Part shown: in pieces, positions 22,043 through 34,030 of the stretch
Numbering within the stretch: position 1 is the first letter of the stretch
Layout of the letters: each line of letters begins with the position of its first letter
Source: Doris montereyensis
Taxonomy: Eukaryota > Mollusca > Gastropoda > Nudibranchia > Dorididae
NCBI GenBank assembly: GCA_037039925.1
Contig: JAXRKP010000961.1
Location: 1-64,000, forward strand
Reading direction: 5' to 3'
Length of the DNA: 64,000 nucleotides
Program-made: the position numbers and the translations under genes
Notes under the pieces: generated by a model
Told to the model about the DNA's origin: nothing
Database searches by the model: none
Seen by the model: the letters and a program-made list of their open reading frames with translations, nothing else

Positions 22043-23724
22043 CGCAGCCTATCGCTCTTTATCGCAGCTTACCGCTCTTTATCGCAGCCTATCGCAGCAT
22101 ATTGCAGCCTATCGCAGCCTATCGCAGCTTATCACAGCCTATCGCTGCCTATCGCTCTTCATCGCTCTTTATCGCAGCCTATCGCTCTTATCGCTCTTTA
22201 TCGCAGCCTATCGCTCTTTATCGCTCTTTATCAGCCTATCACTCTTTTCTTTATCGCAGCCTATCGCAGCCTATTGCAGTCTATCGCTCTTTATCGCTTT
22301 TTATCGCTCTTTATCGCAGCCTATCGCAGCCTATCGCAGCCTATCGCAGCCTTTTCGCAGCCTATCGCAGCCTATCGCAGCCTATCGGAGCCTATCGCAG
22401 CCTATCAGAGCCTATCGCAGCCTATCGCAGCCTATCACAGCCTATCGCTCTTTATCGCAGCCTATCGCTCTTTATCGCAGCCTATCACTCTTTATCACAG
22501 CCTATCGCTCTTTATCGCACTATATCGCACTTTATCGCTCTTTATCGCTCTTTACCGCAGCCTATTTGCACCCTATCGCAGCCTATCGCAGCCTATCACA
22601 GCCTATCACGCTTTAGCGCAGCCTTTCGCTCTTTAGCGCAGCCTATCGCTCTTTATCGCAGCCTATCGCTCTATCGCAGCCTATCTCTTTTTATCGCAGC
22701 CTATCTCTCTTTTATCGCAGCCTATCGCTCTTTATTGCAGCCTATCGCTCTTTATCGCAGCCTCTCGCTCTTTATCGCAGCGTATCGCAGCCTATCGCAG
22801 CCTATTGTAGCCTATCACAGCCTATCACAGCCTATCACAGCCTATCGCAGCCTATCGCTCTTTTTCATTGCCTATCGCTCTTTATCGCTGCCTGTCGCAG
22901 CCTATCGCTCTTGATCGCAGGCTATCGCTCTTTATCGCCGCTTACCGCTCTTTATCGCAGCCTATCGTTCTTTATCGCAGCCTATCGCTCTTTATCGCAG
23001 CCTATCGCAGACTATCGCAGCCTATCGCTCTTTATTGCAGCCTATCGTAGCCTATCGCCACCTATCGCTGGTTATCGCTCGTTATCGCTCTCTGTCGCTC
23101 GTTATCGCTCTTTAACACCTATCGTAGCCTATCGCCACCTATCGCTGGTTATCGCGCTTTATCGCTCTTTATCGCTCTTTATCGCTCTTTATCGCTCTTT
23201 ATCGCTCTTTAACGCCTTTTATCGCTCTTTATCGCTCTTTATCGCTCTTTATAGCTCTTAATTGTTCTTTATCGTTCTTTATCGCTGCCTATCGCTCTTT
23301 ATCGCTCTTTATCACTCTTTATCGCTCTTTATCGCTTTTTATCGCTCTTTATCGCCCTTTATCGCTCTTTATAGCTCTTCATTGTTTTTTATCGTTCTTT
23401 ATCGCAACCTATCTCTTTATCGCTCTTTATCGCTCTTTATCGCTCTTTATTGCTCTTTATCGCTCTTTTTCGCTCTTTATCACTCTTTATCGCTCTTTAT
23501 CGTTGTTTATCGCAGCCTATCGCTCTTTTATCGCTCTTCATCGCTCTCCATCACTCTTGGTAGCTCATGATCGCTCTTGATCGCTCTTGATCGTTCTTTA
23601 TCGCTCCTTATCGCTCTTTATCGCTCTTTATCGCTCTTTATCGCTCTTTATCGCAGCCTATCGCAGCCTATCGCACCCTATCGCAGCCTATCGCAGCCTA
23701 TCGCAGCCTATCGCTGCCTATAAC
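22043..23724 (+). repeat. TATCGCAGCC / TATCGCTCTT array
   Basis: About 1.7 kb. The left half is rich in TATCGCAGCC. From about 23,130 it is nearly all TATCGCTCTT, with TCGCCTTTTATCGC and TATAGCTCTT variants. It contains several short phase breaks (for example TTTATCAGCCTATC near 22,230), and the exit is through TATAACTCTCGATCGC. Confidence 0.93.
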
Positions 23725-24055
23725 TCTCGATCGCTCTCAATCGCTCTCAAACGCTCTCAATCGCTCTCAATCGCTCACAATCGGTCACAATCGCTCTCAA
23801 TCGCTCTCAATCGCTGTCAATCGCTCTTAATACGTCTTAATGGCTCTAAATCCGTCTTAATCCGTTTTAATCGCTTTTAATGCGTCTTAATCGCTCTTAA
23901 GCCGCCTTAATCGCTCTTAATCCGTCTTAATCCGTCTTAATCCGTCTTAATCGCTCTTAATCCGTCTTCATCCGTCTTAATCCGTCTTAATCCGTCTTAA
24001 TCCGTCTTAATCGCTCTTAATCGCTCTTAACCGTTTTTAACCACTTGTAACCGCT
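23725..24055 (+). repeat. CTCAATCGCT, TTAATCCGTC and short ACCGCTT blocks
   Basis: CTCAATCGCT units with CACAATCGCT variants run to about 23,829, and TTAATCCGTC/TTAATCGCTC units to about 24,028. Three ACCGCTT-type units follow before the C-rich block. Confidence 0.92.
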
Positions 24056-24362
24056 TTGGACCCCTTTGAACCCCTTTGAACCCCTTTGAACCCCCTTTGA
24101 ACCCAATTTAATCACTTCGAACCCCTTCGAACTCCTTCGAACCCCTTCCAACCCCTTGAAACCCCTTCGAACCCCTTTGAACCCCTTTGAACACCTTTGA
24201 ACCCATTTGAACCCCTTTGAACCCAATTGAATCACTTCGAACCCCTTCGAACTCCTTCGAACCCCTTCCAACCCCTGAAACCCCTTCGAACCCTTCGAAC
24301 CCCTTTGAACACCTTTGAACCCCTTTGAACCCCTTTGAACCCCTTTGAACCCCTTTGAACCC
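24056..24362 (+). repeat. CCCCTTTGAA / CCCCTTCGAA block with internal duplication
   Basis: The stretch AATTTAATCACTTCGAACC (near 24,105) recurs as AATTGAATCACTTCGAACC (near 24,225), so about 120 bp is duplicated. The block ends directly in TATCGCC. Confidence 0.92.
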
Positions 24363-25074
24363 TATCGCCACCTATCGTAGCCTATCGCAGCTTATCGCTC
24401 GTTATCGCTCTTTATCGCTCGTTATCGTTCTTTATCGCTCTTTATCGTTCTTCATCGCTCTTTATCGCTCTTCATCGCTCTTTATCGCTCTTTATCGCTC
24501 TTTATAGCCTTTTATCGCTCTTTATCGTTCTTTATCGCAGCCTATTGCTCTTTATCGTTCTTTATCGCTCTTTATCGCTCTTTATCGGTCATTATCGCTC
24601 TTTATCGCTCTTTATCTCAGTCTATTGCTCTTTATCGCTTTTTATCGCTCTTTGTCGCTCTTTATAGCTCTTTATCGCTCTTTGCCGCTCTTTATAGCTC
24701 TTTATCGTTCTTTATCATTCTTTATCGCAACCTATCGCCTTTTGTCGATGTTTACAGCTCTTTATCGTTTTTTATCGTTCTTTATCTCAGTCTATCGCTC
24801 TTTATCGCTTTTTATCGCTCTTTATCGCTCTTTATCGCTTTTTATCGCTCTTTATCGCTCTTAACGCTTTTTATCACTCTTTATCGCTCTTTATTGCTCT
24901 TTATCACTCTTTATCGCTTTTTATCGCTCTTTATCGCTCTTTATCGCTCTTTATCGCTCTTTATCGCTCTTTATCACAGCTTATCGCAGCCAATCGCAGC
25001 CTATCGCACCCTATCCCAGCCTATCGCAGCCTATCGCAGCCTATCGCAGCCTATCGCTGCCTATCGCTGCCTAT
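24363..25074 (+). repeat. TATCGCTCTT array; start of first 18-kb higher-order repeat near 24.85 kb
   Basis: TATCGCTCTT units with TTCATCGC and TTGTCGAT variants. From about 24,850 the order of variants (TTAACGCTTTTTATC, CACAGCTTATCGCAGCCAAT, CACCCTATCCCAGCC) matches 43,370-43,595 closely, while upstream sequence does not. That sets the left edge of the 18-kb repeat. Confidence 0.93.
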
Positions 25075-25325
25075 AACTCTCGATCGCTCTCAATCGCTCT
25101 CAATCGCTCTCAATCGCTCACAATCGCTCTCAATCGCTCACAATCGCTCTTAATCCGTCTTAATCCGTCTTAATCCGTCTTAATCCGTCTTAATCCGTCT
25201 TAATAGCTCTTAATCGGTCTTTATGGCAGCCTATCGCTCTGAATCGTGCTTAATCGCTCCCTATCGCACCCTATATTTCCCTATCGCTCCCTATCGCTGC
25301 CTATCGCTGCGTATCGTTGCCGATC
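25075..25325 (+). repeat. CTCAATCGCT, TTAATCCGTC and TATCGCTCCC blocks
   Basis: Contains a distinctive combination: TAATAGCTCTTAATCGGTC at 25,201, CTGAATCGTGCTTAATCGC, and CACCCTATATTTCCC. All recur from 43,726. Confidence 0.92.
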
Positions 25326-25923
25326 GCTCTAGACCGCCTTAGACCGCTGCCTACCGCCCTAGACCGCTTTTAACTGCTTCGATCCGTTTCGAACCGTTTA
25401 AAAATCGCTTATAACCCCTTCTAACCCCTTCTAACCCCTTCTAATCCATTCTTATCGCTTTGAACCGCTTGTCACCGCATTTAACCGCTTGTAACCGCTT
25501 GTAACCGCTTTTAAACCGCTTCCTACCGCTTTTATACAGCTTCCTACAGTTTCCTACCGCTTTTATACAGCTTCCTACAGTTTCCTATAGCTTCCATCCA
25601 TTTTTATCTGCTTTTAACCGCTCTTTACCGCTTCCTACATACAGCTTTTTTAAGGCTTCCTAACGCTTCCTACCGCTTTGATACAGCTTCCTACAGCTTC
25701 CTACGGCTTCCATATGCTTTTAACGGCTTTTAACCGCTCTTTACCGCTTTTTACCGCTTTCTACAGTTTCCTAACGCTTCTAACCGCTGCTAACCGCTTC
25801 TAACCGCTTCTAACCGCTTCTAACCGCTTTATACCGCTTCCTACCACTTTTATACAGCCACCTACAGTTTCCTACCGCTTTTATAGAACTTCCTACAGTT
25901 CACTACAGCTTCCATCCGCTTTT
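25326..25923 (+). repeat. Bridge, TTCGAACC, CCCTTCTAA and long ACCGCTT / TACAGCTTCC block (C-rich exit)
   Basis: The bridge is at 25,326-25,375. The ACCGCTT part runs on to TTCCATCCGCTTTTAACCCC, entering CCCCATTAAA units instead of the C-rich junction plus TATCG array. Copies with the same exit are at 32.87, 43.85 and 50.70 kb. Confidence 0.92.
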
Positions 25924-26248
25924 AACCCCATTAAACCCCATTAAACCTCATTAAACCCCATTAAAACCATTTGAACCCCTTTGAACCGCTTTGAACCCCT
26001 TTAAACTATTTTGAAACCCTTTGAACCCCTTTGAACCCCTTTGAACCCCTTTGAACCCAATTGAATCCCTTCGAACCCCTTCGAACTCCTTCGAACCCCT
26101 TCCAACCCCTTGAAACCCCTTCAAACCCTTCGAACCCCTTCTGACCCCTTCGAACCCCTTTGAATCCATTTGAACCCATTTGAACCCCTTTGCACCCCTT
26201 TGAACCCCTTTGAACCCCTTTGAACCCCTTTGAACCCCTTTGAACCCC
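25924..26248 (+). repeat. CCCCATTAAA then CCCCTTTGAA block
   Basis: Five C4-ATTAAA units, then CCCCTTTGAA/CCCCTTCGAA units with CCCTTCTGACC and AATTGAATCCCTTC. Duplicate at 44.46 kb. Confidence 0.92.
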
Positions 26249-27020
26249 TATCGCAACCTATCGCAGCCTATCGCAGCCTATCGCTCGTTATCGCTCTTTA
26301 TCGCTCGTTATCGTTCTTTATCGCTCTTTATCGCTCTTCATCGCTCTTTATCGCTCTTCATCGCTCTTTATCGCTCTTTATCGCCTTTTATCGCTCTTTA
26401 TCGCTCTTTATAGCTCTTTATCGTTCTTTATCGTTCTTTATCGCAGCCTATCGCTCTTTATCGCTCTTTATCGCTCTTTATCGCTCTTTATCGCTCTTTA
26501 TCGATCTTCATCGCTCTTTATCGCTTTTTATCGCTCTTTATCGCCTTTTATTGCCTTTTATCGCTCTTTATCGCTCTTTATCGCTGTTTATAGCTCTTTA
26601 TCGTTCTTTATCGTTCTTTATCGCAACCTATCGCCTTTTATCGATCTTTATCGCTCTTTATCAATCTTTACAGCTCTTTATCGTCTTTTATCGTTTTTAT
26701 CGCAGCCTATCGCTCTTTATCGCTCTTTATCGCTCTTTATCGCTCTTTATCGCTTTTTATCGCTTTATCGCTCTTTATCGCTCTTTATCGCTTTTTATCA
26801 CTCTTTATCGCTCTTTATTGCTCTTTATCACTCTTTATCACTCTTTATCGCTCTTTATCGCTCATTATCACTCATTATCGCTCTTTATCGCTCTTTATCG
26901 CTCTTTATCGCTCTTTATCGCAGCTTATCGCAGCCAATCGCAGCCTATCGCACCCTAACCCAGCCTATCGCAGCCTATCGCAGCCTATCGCAGCCTATCG
27001 CTGCCTATCGCTGCCTATCT
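26249..27020 (+). repeat. TATCGCTCTT array
   Basis: About 77 units. Its middle (TCGCAACCTATCGCC near 26,620, then TTTACAGC near 26,670) resembles 24.72-24.77 kb, so about 1.9-kb local repetition is present too. It matches 44.77-45.55 kb of the second higher-order copy. Confidence 0.93.
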
Positions 27021-27368
27021 CTCGATCGCTCTCAATCGCTCTCAATCGCTCTCAATCGCTCACAATTGCTCTCAATCGCTCTCAATCGCTCTCAATCGCT
27101 CTCAATCGCTCTTAATCCATCTTAATCCGTCTTAATCTGTCTTAATCCGTCTAAATCCGTCTTAATCCGTCTTAATCCGTCTTAATCTGTCTTAATCCGT
27201 CTTAATCCGTTTTAACCCGTGTTTATCCGTCTTAATCCGTCTTAATCTGTCTTAATCGCTCTTAATCGCTCTTAATCGCTCTTAATCCGTCTTAATCCGT
27301 CTTAATCCGTCTTACTCCGTCTTAATCCGTCTTAATCCGTCTTAATCCCTCTTAATCCGTCTTAATCG
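27021..27368 (+). repeat. CTCAATCGCT then TTAATCCGTC block
   Basis: Nine CTCAATCGCT units, then about 26 TTAATCCGTC units with a marker variant TTTTAACCCGTGTTTATCCG near 27,210 that recurs near 45,740. Confidence 0.93.
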
Positions 27369-27812
27369 CTCTTTATCGCTCTTTATGGCTCTTTATCGCT
27401 CTTTATAGCTCTTCATCGTTGTTTATCGTTCTTTATCGCAGCCTATCGCTCTTTATCGCTCTTTATCGCTCTTTATATCGCTCTTTATCGCTCTTTATCG
27501 CTCTTTATCACTCATTATCGGTCTTTATCGCAGCCTATCGCAGCCTATCGCAGCCTATTGCAGCCTATCGCACCCTATCCCAGTCCATCGCAGCCTATCG
27601 CCGCCTATCGCAGCCTAACGCTGCCTATCGCTGCCTATAACTCTCGATCGCTCTCAATCGCTCTCAAACGCTCTCAATCGCTCACAATCGCTCTCAATCG
27701 CTCACAATCGCTCTCAATCGCTCTCAATCGCTCTCAATCGCTCTCACTCGCTCTCAATCGCTCTCAATCGCTCTCAATCGCCCACAATCGCTCTTAATCC
27801 GTCTTCATGGCT
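27369..27812 (+). repeat. TATCGCTCTT array and CTCAATCGCT block absent from the second copy
   Basis: TATCGCTCTT/TATCGCAGCC units to about 27,640 and CTCAATCGCT units to about 27,795, then TCTTCATGGCTTAAATCCC. In the second higher-order copy only the first 45 bp or so is present (45,889-45,932); the rest, with part of the next block, is missing there. Confidence 0.92.
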
Positions 27813-28475
27813 TAAATCCCATTAAACCCCGTTAAACTCCATTGAACCCCATTGAACCCCATTGAACCCCATTAAACCCCATTGAACTCCATTGAACCCC
27901 ATTGAACCCCATTGAACCCCATTAAACCCCATTGAACCCCATTGAACCCTTTGAACCTCATTGAACCCCATTGAACCCTATTGAACCCCATTGAACCCGA
28001 TTGAACCTACTTGAACACCATTGAACCCCTTTAAACCCCGTTAAACCCCATTAAACCCATTGAACCCCATTAAACCCCATTAAACCCCATTAAACCCCAT
28101 TAAACCCCATTGAACCCCATTCAACATTGAACCCCATTGAACCCCATTCAACCCCATTCAACCCCATTCAACCCCATTCAACCCCATTCAACCCCATTCA
28201 ACCCCATTCAACACCATTCAACCCCATTCAACCCCTTTGAACCCCTTTCAACCCCTTTCAACCCCTTCCAACCCCTTCGAACCCCTTTGAACCACTGAAG
28301 CCCTTTGAAGCCCTTCGAACCCCTTCGAACCCCTTCGAACCCCTTTGAACCCCTTTGAACCCCTTTGAACCCCTTTGAACACCTTTGAACACCTTTGAAC
28401 CCCTTTGAACCCCTTTGAACCCCTTTGAACCCCTTCCAACCCCTCCGAACCCCTTCGAACCCCTTCCAACCCCTT
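27813..28475 (+). repeat. CCCCATTGAA / CCCCATTCAA then CCCCTTTGAA block
   Basis: CCCCATTGAA and CCCCATTAAA run to about 28,120, CCCCATTCAA to about 28,233, and CCCCTTTGAA/CCCCTTCGAA/CCCCTTCCAA to the end. A marker variant AACCACTGAAGCCC near 28,290 recurs near 46,090. Confidence 0.93.
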
Positions 28476-28830
28476 CGAACCGCTTCTAACCGCATCTAAC
28501 CGCTTCTAACCGCTTTTTACCGCTTTTTACCGCTTTTTACCGCTTTTTACCTCTTTTATACAGTTCTCAATCGCTCTCAATCGCTCTCAATCTCTCTCAA
28601 TCCTCTCAATCCCTCTCAATCCCTCTCAATCCGTCTTAATCCGTCTCAATCTGTCTACATCCGTCTCAATCTGTCTCAATCTGTCTCAATCCGTCTCAAT
28701 CCGTCTCAATCCGTCTCAATCCGTCTCAATCCCTCTTAATCCCTCTTAATCCCTCTTAATCCCTCTTAATCGCTCTTAATCGCTGCCTATGGCTGCCTAT
28801 GGCTGCCAATCGCTGCATATCGCTGCCTAT
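28476..28830 (+). repeat. Short ACCGCTTTTT, CTCAATCCGT, TTAATCCCTC and TATGGCTGCC blocks
   Basis: ACCGCTTTTT units end in TTTTATACAGTTCTCAATCG. About 22 CTCAATCCGT/TTAATCCCTC units follow, then TATGGCTGCC before the bridge. Same arrangement at 34.03, 46.26 and 51.96 kb. Confidence 0.92.
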
Positions 28831-29350
28831 CGCTCTAAACCGCCTTAGACCGCTGCATACCGCCCTAGACCGCTTTCAACCGCTTCGAACCGTTTCGAAC
28901 CGTTTCGAAACGTTTCGAATGTTTCGAATGTTTCGAACCCCTTCTAACACCTTCTAACCCCTTCTAACCCCTTGTAACCCCTTCTAATCCATTCTTACCG
29001 CTTTTAACCGCTTTTGACCACGTGTAACCGCTTCTAACCGCTTCTAACCGCTTTTAAACTGCTTCCCACCGCTTTTATACAGCTTCCTACAGTTTCCTAC
29101 CGCTTTTATACAGTTTCCTACAGTTTCCTACAGCTTCCATATGCTTTTAACCGCTCTTTACCGCTTTCTACATAGAGCTTTTTACCGCTTCCTAACGCTT
29201 CCTACCGCTTTGATACAGCTTCCTACAGTTTCCTACAGTTTCCTACAGCTTCCATATGCTTTTAACCGCTTTTAACCGCTCTTTACCGCTTTTATCGCTC
29301 CTTACCGCTTTTTACAGCTTTCTACAGTTTCCTACCGCTTCTAACCGCTC
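28831..29350 (+). repeat. Bridge, TTCGAACC, CCCTTCTAA and ACCGCTT / TACAGCTTCC blocks
   Basis: The bridge variant GCTCTAAACC is shared with 46,615. CCCTTCTAACACC and CCCTTGTAACC variants, plus TTTTGACCACGTG/TTTTGACCACTTG, tie these two copies together. Confidence 0.93.
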
Positions 29351-29372
29351 TAATCCTTCCTCATCCCTCCCC
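29351..29372 (+). repeat. C-rich junction motif before TATCG array (copy 5)
   Basis: TAATCCTTCCTCATCCCTCC then CCATGG. The TTCCTC variant is found only here and at 47,137. Confidence 0.9.
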
Positions 29373-31797
29373 ATGGTCTATGGCTCGTTATCGCTGCCTA
29401 TGGCCCTTTATCCCTGCATATAGCTCTTTATTGCGCTGCCTATGGCAGTTTATCGCGCTGTCTATGGCTCTTTATTGCGCTGCCTATGGCTTTTTATCGC
29501 GCTGCCTACGGCTGCCTGCCTATCGCAGCCTCTCACAGCCTATCACAGCCTATTACAGCCTATCACAGCCTATTGCAGCCTATCGCTCTTTATCGCTGCC
29601 TATCGCTCTTTATCGCTGCCTATCGCTCTTTATCGCTGCCTATTGCTCTTTATCGCTGTCTATCGCTCTTTGCTGCTGCCTATCGTTCTTTATCGCAGCC
29701 TATCGCTCTTTATCGCAGCCTATCGCTCTTTATCGCAGCTTACCGCTCTTTATCGCAGCCTATCGCTCTTTATCGCAGCCTATCGCAGCATATCGCAGCC
29801 TATCGCAGCCTATCGCAGCTTATCACAGCCTATCGCAGCCTATCGCTCTTTATCGCTCTTTATCGCAGCCTATCGCTCTTATTGCTCTTTATCGCTCTTT
29901 ATCGCAGCCTAGCACTCTTTATCGCTCTTTATCGCAGCCTATCGCAGCCTATCGTAGCCTATCGCTCTTTATCGCTTTTTATCGCTCTTTATCGCAGCCT
30001 ATCGCAGCCTATCGCAGACTATCACAACCTATCGCAGCCTATCGCAGCCTATCGCAGCCTATCGGAGCGTATCGCAGCCTATCGCAGCCTATCGCAGCCT
30101 ATCGCTCTTTATCGCAGCCTATCGCTCTTTACCGCAGCCTATCGCTCTTTATCGCAGCCTATCGCTCTTTTTCGCACTTTATCGCACTTTATCGCACTTT
30201 ATCGCTCTTTCTATCGCAGCCTATCGCTCTTTTTCGCTGCCTATCGCTCTTTATCGCTGCCTATCGCAGCCTATCCCTCTTTATCGCTCTTTATCGCTCT
30301 TTATCGCAGCTTACCGCTCTTTATCGCAGCCTATCGCTCTTTATTGCCGCCTATCGTAGCCTATCACCACCTATCGCAGCCTATCGCAGCCTATCGCTCG
30401 TTATCACTCGTTTTTCGCTCTTTATCGCTCGTTATTGCTCGTTATCGCTCTTTATCGCTCTTTATCGCACGTTATCGCTCTTTATCGCTTTTCATCGCTC
30501 TTTATCGCCTTTTATCGCTCTTTATCGCCCTTCATCGCTCTTTATCGCTCTTTATAACTCTTTATCGTTCTTTATCGCTCTTTATCGCTCTTTATCGCTC
30601 TTTATCGCTCTTTATCGCCTTTTATCGCTCTTTATCGCTCCTTATCGCTCTTTATCGCTTTTTAACGCTCTTTAACCCTCTTTGTCGCTCTTGATCGCTC
30701 TTTATCACTATTTGTCCCTCTTTATCGCTCTTTATCGCTCTTCATCGCAGCCTATCGCACCCTATCGCAGCCTATCGCTCTTTATCGCAGCCTATCGCTC
30801 TTCATCGCACTTTATCGCACTTTATTGCACTTTATCGCACTTTATCGCTCTTTATCGCTCTTTATCGCAGCCTGTCGCTCTTTATCGCAGCCTATCGCTC
30901 TTTATCGCAGCCTATCACGCTTTAGCGCAGCCTATCCATCTTTATCGAAGCCTATCGCGCTTTATCGCAGCCTATCGCTCTTTATCGCAGCCTATCGCTC
31001 TTTACAGCAGCCTATCGCTCTTTATTGCAGCCTATCGCTCGTCGCAGCCTATCGCTCTTTGTCGCAGCCTATCACAGCCTATCGCAGCCTATCACAGCCT
31101 ATTGCAGCCTATCACAGCCTATCGCAGCCTATCGCAGCCTATCGCAGCCTATCACAGCCTATCGCAGCCTATCACAGCCTATCACAGCCTATCGCAGCCT
31201 ATCGCTCTTTCTTGCTGCCTATCGCAGCCTATCGCTCTTTATCGCAGGCTATCGCTGTTTATCGCAGCTTACCGCTCTTTATCGCAGCCTATCGCTCTTT
31301 ATCGCAGCCTATCGCAGCATATCGCAGCCTATCGCAGCACATCGCAGCCTATCGCAGCCTATCGCTCTTTATTGCCGCCTATCGTAGCCTATCACCACCT
31401 ATCGCAGCCTATCGCTCGTTATCTCTCGTTATCGCTCTTTATCGCTCTTTATCGCGCTTTATCGCTCTTTATCGCTCTTTATCGCTCTTTATCGCCTTTT
31501 ATCGCTCTTTATCGCCCTTTATCGCTGTTTATCGCTCTTTATAGCTCTTTATCGTTCTTTATCGCAGCCTATCGCTCTTTATCGCTCTTTATCACTCTTT
31601 ATCGCTCTTTATCACTCTTCATCGCTCTTTTACCGCTTTTTATCGCTCTTTATCGCTCTTTATCGCTCTGTATTGCTCTTTATCGCTCTTTATCGTTCTT
31701 TATCGCAGCCTATCGCAGCCTATCGCACCCTATCGCAGCCAATCGAACCCTATCTCAGTCTATCGCAGCCTATCACTGCGTATCGCTGCCTATAACT
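29373..31797 (+). repeat. TATCGCAGCC / TATCGCTCTT array (right type)
   Basis: Leader to about 29,520. The right-type signature TTTGCTGCTGCCTATCGTTC at 29,669 replaces the left-type TTTACTGCTGCCTGTCAC. There are two internal TATCG-rich halves, each ending in CGCTCGTTATC units (near 30,400 and 31,410). The array matches 47.16-49.59 kb in variant order. Confidence 0.94.
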
Positions 31798-32865
31798 CTC
31801 GATTGCTCTCAATCGCTCCGAATCGCTCTCAAACGATCTCAATCGCTCTCAATCGCTCACAATCGCTCTCAATCGCTCACAATCGCTCTCAATCGCTTCC
31901 AATCGCCTTCAATCGCTCTCAATCGCTCTTAATCACTCTTAATCCGTCTTCATGGCTCTTAATCCGTCTTAATCCGTTTTAATCGCTCTTAATCCGTTTT
32001 AATCGCTCTTAATCCCTCTTAATTGCTTTTAATCCGTCTTATTCGTTCTTAATCCGTCTTAATCGCTCTTCATCCGTCTTAATCGCTCTTAATCGCTCTT
32101 AAACCGACTTAATCGCTTTTAATCCGTCTTAATCGCTCTTAAGCCGTCTTAATCGCTCTTAATCCGTCTTAATCCGTCTTATTCCGTTTTGATCCGTCTT
32201 AAAACGTCTTAATCCGTCTTAATCCGTCTTAATCCGTCTTAATCCGTCTTAATGCGTCCTAATCCGTCTTAATCAATCTTAATCCGTCTAAATCCGTCTT
32301 AATTGCTGTTAATCGCTCTTAATCCGTCTTAATCGCTCTTAATCCGTTTTAATCCTTGTTAATCCGTCTTAGTAGGTCTTAATCGGTCTTAATCCGTCTT
32401 AATCCGTCTTAATTCGTCTTAATCACTCTCAATCCCTCTTAATCCCTCTTAATCACTCTTAATCACTCTTAATCCGTCTTAATCCATCTTAATCCTTCTT
32501 AATCCGTCTTAATCCGTCTTAATCCGTCTGAATCCGTCTGAATCCGTCTTAATCCATCTTAATCCGTCTTAATCCGTCTTAATCCGTCTTAATCCGTCTT
32601 AATCCGTCTTAATCGCTCTTAATCGCTCTTAATCGCTCTTAATCGGTCTTAATCCGTCTTACTCCGTCTTAACCCGTCTTAATCCCTCTTAATCCCTCTT
32701 AATCCCTCTTAATCGCTCTTAATCCCTCTTAATCCCTCTTAATCCCTCTGAATCGCTCTTAATCGCTCTTAATCGCTCGTAATCGCTCTTAATCGCTCTG
32801 AATCGCTCCTTATCGCTCCCTACAGTTCCTTATCGCTCTCTATCGCTGCATATCGCTGCCTATTG
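31798..32865 (+). repeat. CTCAATCGCT, TTAATCCGTC and TATCGCTCCC blocks
   Basis: About 13 CTCAATCGCT units, then from about 31,928 some 88 TTAATCCGTC units, with TTAATTGCTGTTAATCGC near 32,301. TATCGCTCCC/TACAGTTCCTTATCGC then lead to the bridge. Marker CATGGCTCTTAATCCG at 31,951 recurs at 49,739. Confidence 0.94.
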
Positions 32866-33480
32866 TGCTAGACCGCCTTAGACCGCTACCTACCGCCCTA
32901 GAACGCTTTCAACCGCTTCGAACCGTTTCGAACCGTTTCGAACCGTTTTGAACCGTTTCGAACCGCTTATAACCCCTTCTATCCCCTTGTAACCCCTTTC
33001 TAACCACTTCTAACCCCTTCTAATCCATTCTTACCGCTTTTAACCGCTTGTAACCACTTGTAACCGTTTCTAACCGCTTTAAACCGCTTCCTACCGCTTT
33101 TATACAGCTTCCTACAGTTTCCTACCGCTTTTATACAGCTTCCTACAGTTTCCTACAGCTTCCATCCATTTTTATCCACTTTTAACCGCTCTTTACCGCT
33201 TTCTACATACAGGTTTTTACCGCTTTCTAACGCTTCCTACCGCTTTGATACAGCTTCCTACAGTTTCCTACAGCTTCCATATGCTTTTAACGGCTTTTAA
33301 GCGCTCTTTACCGCTTCTAACCGCTCCTTACCGCTTTTTACCGCTTTCTACAGTTTCCTACCGCTTCTAACCGCTTCTAACCACTTTATACCGCTTTCTA
33401 CAACTTTTATACAGCCTCCTAAAGTTTCCTACCGCTTTTATACAATTTCCTACAGTTCCCTACAGCTTCCATCCGCTTTT
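32866..33480 (+). repeat. Bridge, TTCGAACC, CCCTTCTAA and long ACCGCTT / TACAGCTTCC block (C-rich exit)
   Basis: The bridge carries GCCCTAGAACGC, a variant shared only with 50,695. The ACCGCTT part includes GCCTCCTAAAGTTTCC and passes into CCCCATTGAA at TTCCATCCGCTTTTAAACC. Confidence 0.93.
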
Positions 33481-34030
33481 AAACCCATTGAACCCCATTG
33501 AACCCCATTGATCCCCATTGAACCCCATTGAACCCCATTGAACTCCATTAAACCCCATTAAACCCCATTAAACCCCTTTGAACTCCATTGAACCCCATTG
33601 AACCCTATTAAACCCCATTGAACCCGATTGAACCTAATTGAACACCATTGAACCCCATTAAACCCCATTAAACCCCATTAAACCCATTGAACCCCATTAA
33701 ACCCCATTAAACCCCATTAAACCCCATTAAACCCCATTGAACTCCATTCAACCCCATTCAACCCCATTCAACCCCATTCAACCCCATTCAACCCCATTCA
33801 ACCCCATTCAACCCCATTCAACCCCATTTAACCCCATTCAACACCATTCAACCCCATTCAACCTCTTTGAACCCTTTTCAACCCCTTTCAACCCCTTCGA
33901 ACCCCTTCAAACCCCTTCGAACCCCTTTGAACCCCTTTGAACCCCCTTGAACCCCTTTGAACACCTTTGAACCTTTTGAACCCCTTCGAACCCCTTCGAA
34001 CCCCTTTGAACCCCTTCGAAACCCTTCAAA
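33481..34030 (+). repeat. CCCCATTGAA / CCCCATTAAA / CCCCATTCAA then CCCCTTTGAA block
   Basis: The C4-ATT family runs to about 33,860 with a uniform run of CCCCATTCAA (33,750-33,830). CCCCTTTGAA/CCCCTTCGAA follow to the end. Counterpart at 51.41 kb. Confidence 0.93.
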
